Positions 7,641-15,970 of a DNA stretch of 64,000 bases are shown in pieces. Each line of letters opens with the position of its first letter. The first letter of the stretch is position 1. Location: contig NZ_QBKH01000002.1 in the NCBI RefSeq assembly GCF_003054045.1, positions 310,001-374,000 of the forward strand, read 5' to 3'. The stretch comes from Sphingobacterium faecium. GTDB taxonomy: Bacteria; Bacteroidota; Bacteroidia; Sphingobacteriales; Sphingobacteriaceae. The translations under genes and the position numbers were made by a program. The notes beneath the pieces are model-generated. The model worked only from the letters and a program-made list of their open reading frames with translations. It did no database searches and had not been told where the DNA came from.

Positions 7641-9566
7641 ATGGATATAAACAAGTATGTAACCTTATGCCGCAGCATGCTGATTTTTTTCACCGTGTTG
7701 ACCGTTTTTTACTTTTCGAGCTGTCAACAGGAAACTAAAAATCAACCTGTTTTCGGATATGCTAAAGATAGTTTAGCGTATCAGAACCTAATTGCTTGGG
7801 ATACGCTGGCACCTGAAGCACGTTTGAAAAAATTAAAGAATTATATCGATTCGTTTGAGTATAAACCGAATGCTGCACAGCCGCCGCAATATTGGATCTA
7901 TAAATGTTTTTATGAAAAATCAATGGGAAAGAGAGATTCCCTGCATGCGTATCTTTCAAAAATAGATTCAACTCAAAAGGATCGGGACTTGTATGCATTG
8001 CGTCAGTATTTAAGTTTGAGTATCAAAAATAGATATGATGAGATCAGTTCAGGAAAACTCGTGGAACAGATCATTTTGGAAAGGCAGAAAATAGAGAAAT
8101 CAAATTCAGTCTTTCTATACCTCATGGATGATTTATTGGCGATGGCTTTTTACAATAATCATGAGGATCTCAAGTCGCTCAAGTATGCTAAGCAGTATAT
8201 GGACAATCATCCATGGAGTACACACAACCGTTTAAAACAGCGCTATTATGATATCCGATTTATGCTAAGTCAACGGTTAGAAAATACCAGGGATATGCAA
8301 AATTATCTCGATAGCAGCCGGATGTTGGCGATCAGTATCAACGATAGTTTAGCCTTTATGCGAACCGTGGATTATGAGGCACAGATGCACTCAGCCATGG
8401 GACGACCAGATGCTGCAGTTAAAAATTTCCGTATTTTTTTTAATTATCTAAATCGGACGAATCAATTGGAATTCTATGTTTTCAATAATCTTGCGCGAGC
8501 ATTTTTAGATTTAAACCTCCCGGACTCGACCATTAAATATGTGCGCATGAGTGAAGCGTGGAAGGGTTGGAAAAAAGGGAGTTTTACTGCTAAGATTTCC
8601 CTCTTGGACTTATTAAGTGAGGCTTATCAAAAGAAAGGTGATTTTAAAAATGCTTATTTAGCGAAGACCAAACAGTATAATGAGTATATGAAAGTCACGA
8701 CGGAGATGCAGAAGGAGAAAATTGAAGAAATAAGCACGAAGTATGAGACGAGAAAAAAGGATCAGGATATTGTGACGTTGAAAGAAACAAATCTGCTCAA
8801 CAATAAGCTCTTGGTCCAGCAACGATGGATTTTTGTGATCTTATCCCTGTTTCTGATGATGATCCTATTGTATACCTATAAGTTGTACAAACAAAAATTG
8901 TTAAAAGCCAAACATGATCAGTTACTCATTGAAAATAAACAGTATATCTTAGAACAAAAGAATCGTCAGAATCAACTTAATCCTCATTTTATCTACAATG
9001 CGATTGCCAATCTACAAGGGCTCATCGGTGCAGATAAAAAGCAGGAAGCAAATACATATCTAGTTGCCTTGACTCGATTGATCCGTGATATTTTAGAGTT
9101 AAATCGGCATGATTTTATCACGCTGGAACAAGAAGTACGCAGTTTAAAAAACTATATTATTTTGCAACAGATGCGTTTTCACCATATTTTTGATTCCATC
9201 ATCGATACCGGTGACCTGGATATGGAAGATATATTGATTCCACCGATGCTCATTCAGCCATTTGTAGAAAATGCGATCGAGCATGGATTGAAAAATATTG
9301 ATCACAAGGGATTGGTAAAAATAAGCTTTTATGCTAACAACGACTATCTACATGTATGTATAACAGACAACGGCATGGGACTTAAAGAAAATGCTACACA
9401 TGAAAAAGACAAGAAATCGCTATCTCAGGTAATTACCAAAGAACGCTTGGCTTTATTGTATACGGATGTTCAACATCAAGCTTCGTTAAAAATTTATCCA
9501 AACTATAGACCATCAGGTGATGGTTATAAAGTAGAGATTTCACTTCCACTAAAACATGTGTTTTAA
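7641..9566 (+). CDS. LytS/YesM-type sensor histidine kinase with TPR sensor region
   Basis: The 641-residue kinase begins with a hydrophobic segment ending in a lipobox-like FSSC, so the N-terminus may be a lipoprotein anchor or signal. Helical TPR-like repeats fill residues about 60-370. A membrane helix follows (WIFVILSLFLMMILLYTY, about 395-412), then a short coiled coil. The His_kinase domain has QLNPHFIYNAIANLQ with the phospho-acceptor His449, and an HATPase N box FVENAIEHGLKN. It lies 5 bp ahead of the LytTR regulator, its certain partner. The pair stands directly before the RiPP precursors and probably controls their expression. The signal, perhaps the exported peptide itself, is unknown. 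Confidence 0.88.
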   Translation: MDINKYVTLCRSMLIFFTVLTVFYFSSCQQETKNQPVFGYAKDSLAYQNLIAWDTLAPEARLKKLKNYIDSFEYKPNAAQPPQYWIYKCFYEKSMGKRDSLHAYLSKIDSTQKDRDLYALRQYLSLSIKNRYDEISSGKLVEQIILERQKIEKSNSVFLYLMDDLLAMAFYNNHEDLKSLKYAKQYMDNHPWSTHNRLKQRYYDIRFMLSQRLENTRDMQNYLDSSRMLAISINDSLAFMRTVDYEAQMHSAMGRPDAAVKNFRIFFNYLNRTNQLEFYVFNNLARAFLDLNLPDSTIKYVRMSEAWKGWKKGSFTAKISLLDLLSEAYQKKGDFKNAYLAKTKQYNEYMKVTTEMQKEKIEEISTKYETRKKDQDIVTLKETNLLNNKLLVQQRWIFVILSLFLMMILLYTYKLYKQKLLKAKHDQLLIENKQYILEQKNRQNQLNPHFIYNAIANLQGLIGADKKQEANTYLVALTRLIRDILELNRHDFITLEQEVRSLKNYIILQQMRFHHIFDSIIDTGDLDMEDILIPPMLIQPFVENAIEHGLKNIDHKGLVKISFYANNDYLHVCITDNGMGLKENATHEKDKKSLSQVITKERLALLYTDVQHQASLKIYPNYRPSGDGYKVEISLPLKHVF

Positions 9567-9571
9567 TTATT

Positions 9572-10318
9572 ATGGCTATGCTAAATGTTTATATCCTTGA
9601 GGATGAGTTGAATATTGTAAAATATATCTGGTCTATTTTAGATGAAATTCCATATGTTCGTATTGTTGGACATTCGGGTGAAATGGCAAAGGCTGAGCAG
9701 GAAATTTATGAAAAATCCCCTAATTTGATTCTGGCAGATATCCAGTTAAAGGATGGGGTCAGTTTTGAGTTACTGTCCCGATTGAATCTGGATGTACATC
9801 TTTTATTTATTACTGCTTACAGCCAATACGCCATCGAAGCCTTAAATATTGGTGCTATAGGCTACCTCACCAAACCGATCGATGCCATTTGCCTGACTGA
9901 AACCATACAGAAATGTTTTGATAAAACCCAAGAGTTTAAGTTTAATCAAAACCAATTGCTCATGGCAGATCGACATATGAAAACTCCGGCGATACCACAG
10001 AAAATTGCTTTAAAAACATTTGAGTTTACCCAGATCATCAATATCGACGATATCGTCTATTGCCTAGGAGATAAAGGTTATACCACTTTTTTTATGCGCA
10101 GCGGGGATCATCTATTGGTATCAAAAGTACTGAAGCATTTTGAAGGTATGCTACCCGAATCGCAATTTATCAGATGTCATCAATCTTATCTGATCAACAC
10201 GCATTATATCCATAAGTATTATAAGGATGGACAGTTGGAGATGCAGGATGGTAAGCTGATTCCGGTTTCCAACCGGAAAAGAGATATCATTGCGCAATAT
10301 ATTGATACCTTAAGCTAA
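9572..10318 (+). CDS. LytTR-family response regulator
   Basis: The 248-residue product has an N-terminal receiver domain with acidic pocket residues Glu10, Asp11 and Glu12, phospho-acceptor Asp56 (ILADIQL) and conserved Lys101 (YLTKPI). A C-terminal LytTR DNA-binding domain covers about residues 145-248, with the signature FIRCHQSYLINTHYI and PVSNRKRD. It is co-transcribed with the LytS-type kinase. LytTR regulators bind direct repeats upstream of their targets. The likely target is the promoter of the precursor peptide genes in the 348-bp gap that follows. It may activate or autoregulate the RiPP cluster. Confidence 0.9.
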   Translation: MAMLNVYILEDELNIVKYIWSILDEIPYVRIVGHSGEMAKAEQEIYEKSPNLILADIQLKDGVSFELLSRLNLDVHLLFITAYSQYAIEALNIGAIGYLTKPIDAICLTETIQKCFDKTQEFKFNQNQLLMADRHMKTPAIPQKIALKTFEFTQIINIDDIVYCLGDKGYTTFFMRSGDHLLVSKVLKHFEGMLPESQFIRCHQSYLINTHYIHKYYKDGQLEMQDGKLIPVSNRKRDIIAQYIDTLS

Positions 10319-10666
10319 TCCGCTGTTTCTTTGAGGTTTTAGTAGCAAAAATATTCTATAATGTGTTTCTATGTGTCAAATATTTTAAGAAGAGCCACGT
10401 TTATTGATGCGTACTTATCGGATTTATATCGGAGCTAAAAGTTTAATTTCCAAGTCCGATATTTATGTAAGTTTTATTGACGAGGGGGTAGCAAATCTGA
10501 AAAGCGCTATCGCTGTAGGCAATGAAATTAGTGAAATAGGGCATTCAAAGTCTGAAATAATATGCGCAACTCATTTGTTCGCATAGCAAAAATGGACGAC
10601 GGTATAGGATGCTCTTGTTTCAGCTTGTTAAGTTCATATTTATACACATTAATAAAAAACACATTT
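10319..10666 (+). promoter_or_regulatory. Leader/promoter region of the RiPP precursor genes
   Basis: This 348-bp gap has no convincing gene; a 60-codon frame at 10404 opens with TTG and has no coding character. It contains ATCGGA-type motifs: TTATCGGA near 10415 and ATATCGGA at 10426-10433, the latter facing its complement TCCGATAT at 10455-10462. A small hairpin (TATGCGCAAC with GTTCGCATA) lies at 10560-10586. These are candidate LytTR or other control elements for the two precursor genes, by position only. Confidence 0.3.
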
Positions 10667-10864
10667 ATGAAAAAGCTAGAAAAATTAAACGCAAAAAGAA
10701 TCGAGCACATTGAACAGGTTTTGGGTGGTAAACTCGCTTTTACATCTGATTTTGCAGTAGCAGATACGGGTGCTGGTGGTGTGCCGACAACAGAGCACAG
10801 ACCAACAAAAGGACAATTGAGGGAGCATTATACTTGTGATCACACTCCAGATGTGAGTAAATAA
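10667..10864 (+). CDS. RiPP precursor peptide 1, grasp-with-spasm type, double-glycine leader
   Basis: A 65-residue peptide with a basic, helical leader (MKKLEKLNAKRI...) ending in LGG at residues 19-21, a double-glycine site for the C39 protease of the exporter encoded downstream. The 44-residue core contains VPTTEHRPTKG, then REHYTCDHTPDVSK. Thr, Glu and Asp are the residues joined by ATP-grasp ligases in graspetides; here they recur in one block that is almost identical in the second precursor. The ATG at 10667 is chosen because the leader matches its paralogue from that point; the frame is open further upstream but without similarity. The modified structure and activity are unknown. Confidence 0.85.
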   Translation: MKKLEKLNAKRIEHIEQVLGGKLAFTSDFAVADTGAGGVPTTEHRPTKGQLREHYTCDHTPDVSK

Positions 10865-10936
10865 TTGAACCGATAGGTTTATTTTAGAACAAGTAATTTT
10901 TATTTTTTTTATTAACCAAGTTAAAAGAAATTGAGA

Positions 10937-11122
10937 ATGAAAAAGTTAGAAAAATTAAATTCCAAAAAAATCAAACAAACTGAAACTATTCAAGGTGGTG
11001 CAGGAATATTTGTTGATTTCTCTTTGGATGATAGCGGTAGTGTTCCTACAACAGAACATAGACCAACAAAAGGTAAATTCAAGGAGCACTATTCATGTGA
11101 CCATTCCCCTGATGTAAACTAA
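10937..11122 (+). CDS. RiPP precursor peptide 2, paralogue of the first
   Basis: A 61-residue peptide with leader MKKLEKLNSKKI and a Gly-Gly cleavage site at residues 20-21, the same leader length as the first precursor. The 40-residue core diverges at its start, then shares VPTTEHRPTKG, (K/R)EHY, CDH and PDV with the other copy. Ser replaces Thr at two positions, keeping the hydroxyl needed for an omega-ester bond. This conservation, with a variable first half, points to the C-terminal block as the modified region. The start is ATG 10937 by alignment with the paralogue. A strong terminator follows about 110 bp downstream. Confidence 0.85.
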   Translation: MKKLEKLNSKKIKQTETIQGGAGIFVDFSLDDSGSVPTTEHRPTKGKFKEHYSCDHSPDVN

Positions 11123-11233
11123 GCATTAAACTCTTTAGCTCGATCAGATGGATGAATGCGATAGGTAGGCATTCATACGTTCAGTTCATCCATTATGCTG
11201 AATGATTTGGCTAATGATCGGGCTTTACCCTTT
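11123..11233 (+). promoter_or_regulatory. Overlapping alternative hairpins upstream of the terminator
   Basis: ATGGATGAATGC at 11148-11159 can pair either with GCATTCAT (11169-11176) or, through ATGGATGAA, with TTCATCCAT (11185-11193). The two folds exclude each other. Their position just ahead of a strong terminator resembles an attenuator, but no ligand or leader peptide is evident. Confidence 0.3.
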
Positions 11234-11280
11234 AAAAGACTTCATTTTTTGAATAACTGATTCAAAAATGAAGTCTTTTT
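11234..11280 (+). terminator. Intrinsic terminator between precursors and maturation genes
   Basis: A near-perfect 19-bp stem (AAAAGACTTCATTTTT... at 11234 pairing with TTCAAAAATGAAGTC... at 11261-11279) is followed by a run of T. It lies after the second precursor and before the ATP-grasp gene. Precursor mRNA should therefore be far more abundant than maturase mRNA, a common RiPP arrangement. Confidence 0.8.
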
Positions 11281-11461
11281 ATCGCTTATCCCATATCCTG
11301 CATATACTCAAAAATATGTACTTCCCTTTCGGATATTGGTTCGCTGTGGACGAATATCAATAGTGCCCGTTATTATAGTATTGATATCTTATTTTCACGT
11401 GTTCAAGATGTATGCACCACCTGTGTTATTTTATGGAAATAATCAGGATTAATCAGTTTAA

Positions 11462-12490
11462 ATGAGTGGTATATTAATATTAAGTCAAGCGAGCTTAGAG
11501 AGTTCTACAGATTATCTCTGTAAATGGTTATTATACTATAAGATACCCTTTCTCCGCTTCAATGGAGAAGATCTATTTGCGCTTAATAGTTTGGTTGAAA
11601 TTCCTGATGATCAAGAATTTAGTATAGCCTGGTACAGGAGGAGAGTCGCTCAGTTTACGGATGTTGATTTGACCTTTAAACAAGATAATCATGAAGCCAA
11701 TACTGCCGTAAAGAAATTCTTAAATGATGAATTCAAAGCTTTACATGCTTATATCTTCCATAAGATATCGCTTAAAAAATGGATCAATAACCCATTTACA
11801 GTCACTACGCTGAATAAACTGCAAGTACTCAAGCTTGCAGAAAAGCATGGCTTGACGATTCCTTTTACCGAGATGGTCACCAGCCGTATTGCTGTTGCAG
11901 CGTTATTGGAAAAATATGAACAGCTAATTGTTAAACCCTTCAGTGAGGTCATCTTTTTTGATACGATTGATGGTGATCATTTTAATATGTTGACCAAGGT
12001 TGTAAATGCCAAAAATATCCGCTATGTCCCTGAGCGTTTTTTTCCATCGCTTGTGCAGCAGCATATCGTCAAAAAGATGGAGTTGCGTATCTTTTATCTT
12101 TTTGGAAAGTTTTACAGTATGGCTATTTATTCTCAGAACAATAAAAAGACACAGGATGATTTTAGAAACTATGATCATGTACGTCCAAATCGTACCGTAC
12201 CTTATCAGTTGCCTATAGGCATTGAACTGCAATTGCGTGCGCTGATGGAGGATCTGGAATTTCAAACAGGATCGATCGATATGATTTTAACACCTTCAGG
12301 GGAGTATATCTTTTTGGAAATAAATCCAGAAGGTCAGTTTGGGATGGTCTCTTATCCTTGTAATTACTATTTAGAAAAAGAAATGGCATTACGCTTTAAA
12401 GATAAAATTTCAGAAGAAATCGACCTGGATTTAAGTAAGCATTCGAATGAAGTAGCCTATCAGGATGATCCGAGCTTTAAGTTCAGGTAA
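11462..12490 (+). CDS. gwsG: ATP-grasp peptide maturase (grasp-with-spasm system)
   Basis: The 342-residue length suits graspetide ligases. The family's marks are visible: an N-terminal IAWYRRR motif (residues 55-61), the ATP-binding Lys158 in IVKPF, ELRIFYLFG (207-215), the loop DDFRNYDH and the magnesium-binding residues Asp273 and Glu286/Asn288 in FLEINPEGQF. Such enzymes use ATP to form ester or amide bonds between side chains of Glu or Asp and Ser, Thr or Lys of a precursor. Its substrates should be the two peptides encoded just upstream. It heads an operon of maturation and export genes and has its own promoter region after the terminator. The symbol follows the usual name of this family. 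Confidence 0.88.
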   Translation: MSGILILSQASLESSTDYLCKWLLYYKIPFLRFNGEDLFALNSLVEIPDDQEFSIAWYRRRVAQFTDVDLTFKQDNHEANTAVKKFLNDEFKALHAYIFHKISLKKWINNPFTVTTLNKLQVLKLAEKHGLTIPFTEMVTSRIAVAALLEKYEQLIVKPFSEVIFFDTIDGDHFNMLTKVVNAKNIRYVPERFFPSLVQQHIVKKMELRIFYLFGKFYSMAIYSQNNKKTQDDFRNYDHVRPNRTVPYQLPIGIELQLRALMEDLEFQTGSIDMILTPSGEYIFLEINPEGQFGMVSYPCNYYLEKEMALRFKDKISEEIDLDLSKHSNEVAYQDDPSFKFR

Positions 12491-12505
12491 AACAATGGAT
12501 GATAT

Positions 12506-12685
12506 ATGAAAAATAGATTTGTAAAAAAATTGAAAAAAATGGACGGTCTGCCCCTTTCCATCTATTTTTTAGAAAAGGATAACAGTGTGGCCGAGAAGGG
12601 GGTCTTAAAAATGGATGCGGTACAGCAAATTAATTCGAAAGGATCCCTGTTGGTGAATTATTATAAACCCATTTCAAAATTATAG
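12506..12685 (+). CDS. Small basic protein of unknown function inside the RiPP operon
   Basis: A 59-residue frame fills the gap between the ATP-grasp gene (15 bp upstream) and the SPASM gene (3 bp downstream). Tight spacing and coding-like composition make it a real gene. The product starts MKNRFVKKLKKMDG, has a predicted strand-helix-strand pattern (LPLSIYFLEKD, then KGVLKMDAVQQI and GSLLVNYYKPI) and no Cys, no double-glycine leader and no core motif. It is therefore unlikely to be a third precursor. A leader-recognition or accessory subunit for one of the maturases is a reasonable guess but not shown. I do not recognise a family. Confidence 0.7.
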   Translation: MKNRFVKKLKKMDGLPLSIYFLEKDNSVAEKGVLKMDAVQQINSKGSLLVNYYKPISKL

Positions 12686-12688
12686 CAT

Positions 12689-13762
12689 ATGCCTTATTTA
12701 AATGTATTTTCAAACTGCAAACTCGTTAGGGGAAATGGGATGTCGTTGATCTGCGATCTACAGATGCGAAAATACTTCCATATCCCAAACGATATGGCAG
12801 CAGTACTGGATTACTTGAGTAAGCATCCTGTGGAAGCATGTTATACCGAATTTGGCATCAGCAATAAGTCGACCATCAACTCCTATATTCAGTTTATGAT
12901 CAAAAATGATCTGGGTTTTTTGGATGATCAGATCATGCCCGAATTAGTGCCATTATCTATGGAATGGGATGCTTTTTCGCCCATCACCAATGTGATCATT
13001 GAACTGGATCAAGCGCTCCCTTATGAATCCGGGTTTATACAACAGTTGATTCAGTTGAATTTAAGTGCTTTGGAAATCAGATGCTATAACGAGATTACGT
13101 TTGAAAAATTAACTTCATTTTTAGCCCTATTCGATGCCAGTACTTTGACCTCCATTAAAATCATTTTAAAGTGGTCCGTCTGGTGTACAGAATCGGTCTT
13201 GGGAAAATTAGTGGATCAGTATTTACGTGTCCATCAGATCATGCTCCATACTGCTCCAAAAGATCAGGTTTTTAAATTTTTTGGCGATACAGTTTCTTTA
13301 ATCTATAGTCAGGCAGTATTAGATTCTTGTTTGCAATGTGGCAATATACAACCGGCTTATTTTATGACCAACGTCGAACTTTTTACTGAGAGCCAACAGT
13401 ACAATACCTGCCTCAACCGTAAATTGTCGATCGATCGAAACGGCTACATTAAAAATTGTCCCTCTCTGTCCCGTAGTTTTGGACATATTAACGACGCTCA
13501 ATTGGATGCTGTATTGGCTGATCCTGCGTTTAAAGAGCATTGGTTTACGAAAAAAGATGATATCGCTGTCTGTCGGGATTGTGAATTTAGATATGTATGC
13601 ACCGATTGCAGGGCATATGTGGAAGATCCTGCGGATCCTTATGCTAAGCCTTTAAAATGTGGTTATGATCCTTATGCCAATGTTTGGGAAGACTGGTCAA
13701 CAAATCCGCTTAAACAACAGGCTATCGCCTATTATGGGCTGGAAACAAAAGCATTAGATTAA
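12689..13762 (+). CDS. gwsS: SPASM-domain peptide maturase without radical-SAM cysteines (grasp-with-spasm system)
   Basis: The 357-residue protein resembles a SPASM-type radical SAM maturase in its C-terminal half. Cysteines occur at about 214, 217, 241, 257, 295, 298, 304, 307 and 324, including the C-x2-C-x5-C-x2-C run CRDCEFRYVCTDC, enough for two auxiliary iron-sulfur clusters. The N-terminal half has isolated cysteines (10, 22, 51, 132, 166) but no CxxxCxxC motif, so it cannot bind the radical-SAM cluster in the usual way. This loss is a hallmark of the grasp-with-spasm family. It probably delivers or recognises the precursor, or does cluster-based chemistry; its reaction is not established. 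It is co-transcribed with the ATP-grasp gene and the exporter. Confidence 0.85.
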   Translation: MPYLNVFSNCKLVRGNGMSLICDLQMRKYFHIPNDMAAVLDYLSKHPVEACYTEFGISNKSTINSYIQFMIKNDLGFLDDQIMPELVPLSMEWDAFSPITNVIIELDQALPYESGFIQQLIQLNLSALEIRCYNEITFEKLTSFLALFDASTLTSIKIILKWSVWCTESVLGKLVDQYLRVHQIMLHTAPKDQVFKFFGDTVSLIYSQAVLDSCLQCGNIQPAYFMTNVELFTESQQYNTCLNRKLSIDRNGYIKNCPSLSRSFGHINDAQLDAVLADPAFKEHWFTKKDDIAVCRDCEFRYVCTDCRAYVEDPADPYAKPLKCGYDPYANVWEDWSTNPLKQQAIAYYGLETKALD

Positions 13763-13768
13763 ATCGCT

Positions 13769-15970
13769 ATGGCAAGATTTCCATTTTATAAACAACCGGA
13801 TTCTAAAGACTGTGGCCCCACCTGTCTTCGTATCATCAGTAAATACTATGGCAAGGTCTTACCATTACAGATGCTTCGTGATTTATCCGAAACGACACGT
13901 GAGGGTGCGACATTATTAGGATTGAGTAGGGCCGCTGAAACCATAGGTTTTAAAACACTTTCCGTAAAGATTGATTTTAAAACGCTTGAAGAAGATGTGC
14001 CTTTGCCTTGTATTGTCTTTTGGATGAAGCAGCATTTTGTTGTAGTACACAAAATCGAAAAAAGAAAAAATGGGTTTAAAGTACACGTCTCGGACCCTAG
14101 CTATGGATTGATCAGCTATTCGCAAGAGGAATTTATCCATAACTGGATCGGAAAGGGAGCTACGGACACGACGGAAGAGGGTATTGTATTGGTGCTCGAA
14201 ACAACGGCCCGTTTCGATATGCAGATAGAGATCAAGGATAAGGGATTTTCTATTTATCAGTATCTGCGCCATTATTTGGTCAAGTATAAAAAGTTTATTC
14301 TTCAGCTCGGTTTTGGATTAATAGCGGGTAGTTTACTTTCCCTTGCTTTTCCATTTCTCACACAAAGTATCGTTGATATTGGTATCCAAAATCAGGATAT
14401 CCACTTTATCTACCTGATATTATTGGCTCAGGTCATGCTTTATCTCGGTCAGATGGGTATCGATGTGATTCGCGGCTGGATCTTGCTCCACCTTTCTTCG
14501 CGTATCAATATCTCGATCGTATCCGATTTTTTTATCAAGCTCATGCGTCTGCCCATTAGCTTTTTTGATTCTAAAGTGACTGCGGATATCATGCAGCGCA
14601 TCGCGGATCATGCGCGTATTGAACAATTACTCACGACCAGCTCCTTGCAGACTGTTTTTTCAGTCATCAATTTTCTGGTTTTTGGGGTGGTATTACTGAT
14701 TTACAATTACAAGCTTTTTGTCCTGTATCTCATCGGTGCTATTTTGTATATCGGATGGATTAGCTTTTTCCTTAAAAAAAGACGAGAGCTGGATTATAAA
14801 CAATTCGCACAATTGGCCGAAGAGCAAGGACAGGTGATGGAGTTGATCAATGGTATGCAGGAGATTAAAATGAACAATGCCGAAACCAATAAGCGATGGC
14901 AGTGGGAAGGCATTCAGATCAAAGTATTCCGCATCAAAATTAAAGCATTGAAATTGGAACAGATCCAGACGATCGGTGGGAATATCATCAATCAGTTGAA
15001 GGATATTCTGATCAGCTTTGTTGCCGCGAGTTTAGTGGTGGAAGGGCAGCTTTCCTTAGGGATGATGTTGTCGGTGCAGTATATCATCGGACAACTCAAT
15101 AGTCCTTTGCTCCAATTGATGAATTTTGTCAGACAGTCACAAGATGCCAAGATTGCGCTGGAGCGCTTGAATGAAATTCATGAAAAAGATGACGAAGAAT
15201 CCATCGATACGACTTATCTGTCCGAAATACCACGAAAAGATATTGTGGTCTCCAATCTTTCCTTTCGCTATAGAGGAACGACACCATTTGTATTTGAAAA
15301 TCTGAATCTGGTTATTCCTTATGAAAAGACAACCGCAATCGTCGGTGCAAGCGGCAGCGGGAAGACCACGCTTTTAAAATTATTGACGCAGTTTTATTCC
15401 GACTACGAAGGAGATATCAAGATTGCGCAAGCCAATATTCGCAATATATCGCCGCGGATGTGGCGTGATGTCTGTGGAGTCGTGATGCAAGATGGATATA
15501 TCTTCAATGAAAGTATCGCCAACAATATCGCACTGGGCAGTGATGTGGTGGATAAGGTCAAATTAAATCATGCAGTAGAAATCGCACATATCAAAGATTT
15601 TATCGAAGGATTGCCCTTGAGTTATAATACCAAGATCGGTTACGAAGGGCTGGGGATTAGCGGTGGTCAGCGGCAACGGATGTTGATCGCACGTGCTGTG
15701 TATAAATTGCCGCAATATGTTTTTTTTGACGAAGCAACAAGTGCCCTAGATGCCAATACAGAAAAAATAATTACCGACCATCTCAATCACTTTTTGAAAG
15801 GTCGTACGGCAGTGATTATTGCACATCGTCTATCTACGGTAAAAAGAGCAGATAAGATTATCGTACTGGACAAAGGGCTTGTAGTCGAAGAAGGTACCCA
15901 TGATGAGCTAGTCGCTCTGCGGGGAGAATATTATCGTTTGGTTAAAAATCAATTGGAACTTGGAAACTAA
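13769..15970 (+). CDS. Peptidase-containing ABC transporter (C39 protease, membrane domain, ATPase)
   Basis: A full-length 733-residue PCAT exporter. Residues 1-130 are a C39 cysteine protease with Cys15 (DCGPTC), His89 and Asp109 as the catalytic triad; it cuts leaders after Gly-Gly. Residues about 165-440 hold six membrane helices. The ATPase has Walker A GASGSGKTT, signature ISGGQRQR, Walker B VFFDEATSALD and a switch His in IAHRLST. It should remove the 21-residue leaders of the two precursors and export the modified cores through the adaptor and channel encoded next. It starts 6 bp after the SPASM gene and its end overlaps the next start by 11 bp. Confidence 0.95.
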   Translation: MARFPFYKQPDSKDCGPTCLRIISKYYGKVLPLQMLRDLSETTREGATLLGLSRAAETIGFKTLSVKIDFKTLEEDVPLPCIVFWMKQHFVVVHKIEKRKNGFKVHVSDPSYGLISYSQEEFIHNWIGKGATDTTEEGIVLVLETTARFDMQIEIKDKGFSIYQYLRHYLVKYKKFILQLGFGLIAGSLLSLAFPFLTQSIVDIGIQNQDIHFIYLILLAQVMLYLGQMGIDVIRGWILLHLSSRINISIVSDFFIKLMRLPISFFDSKVTADIMQRIADHARIEQLLTTSSLQTVFSVINFLVFGVVLLIYNYKLFVLYLIGAILYIGWISFFLKKRRELDYKQFAQLAEEQGQVMELINGMQEIKMNNAETNKRWQWEGIQIKVFRIKIKALKLEQIQTIGGNIINQLKDILISFVAASLVVEGQLSLGMMLSVQYIIGQLNSPLLQLMNFVRQSQDAKIALERLNEIHEKDDEESIDTTYLSEIPRKDIVVSNLSFRYRGTTPFVFENLNLVIPYEKTTAIVGASGSGKTTLLKLLTQFYSDYEGDIKIAQANIRNISPRMWRDVCGVVMQDGYIFNESIANNIALGSDVVDKVKLNHAVEIAHIKDFIEGLPLSYNTKIGYEGLGISGGQRQRMLIARAVYKLPQYVFFDEATSALDANTEKIITDHLNHFLKGRTAVIIAHRLSTVKRADKIIVLDKGLVVEEGTHDELVALRGEYYRLVKNQLELGN

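Noticed and set aside
10404..10586. 60-codon plus-strand frame before the first precursor
   Set aside because: TTG start and no coding character or recognisable product; it more likely lies in the leader/promoter region of the precursors.
10640..10648. TTATACACA, a DnaA-box-like match upstream of the first precursor
   Set aside because: Isolated, with no neighbouring boxes; the number of single matches is what chance predicts.
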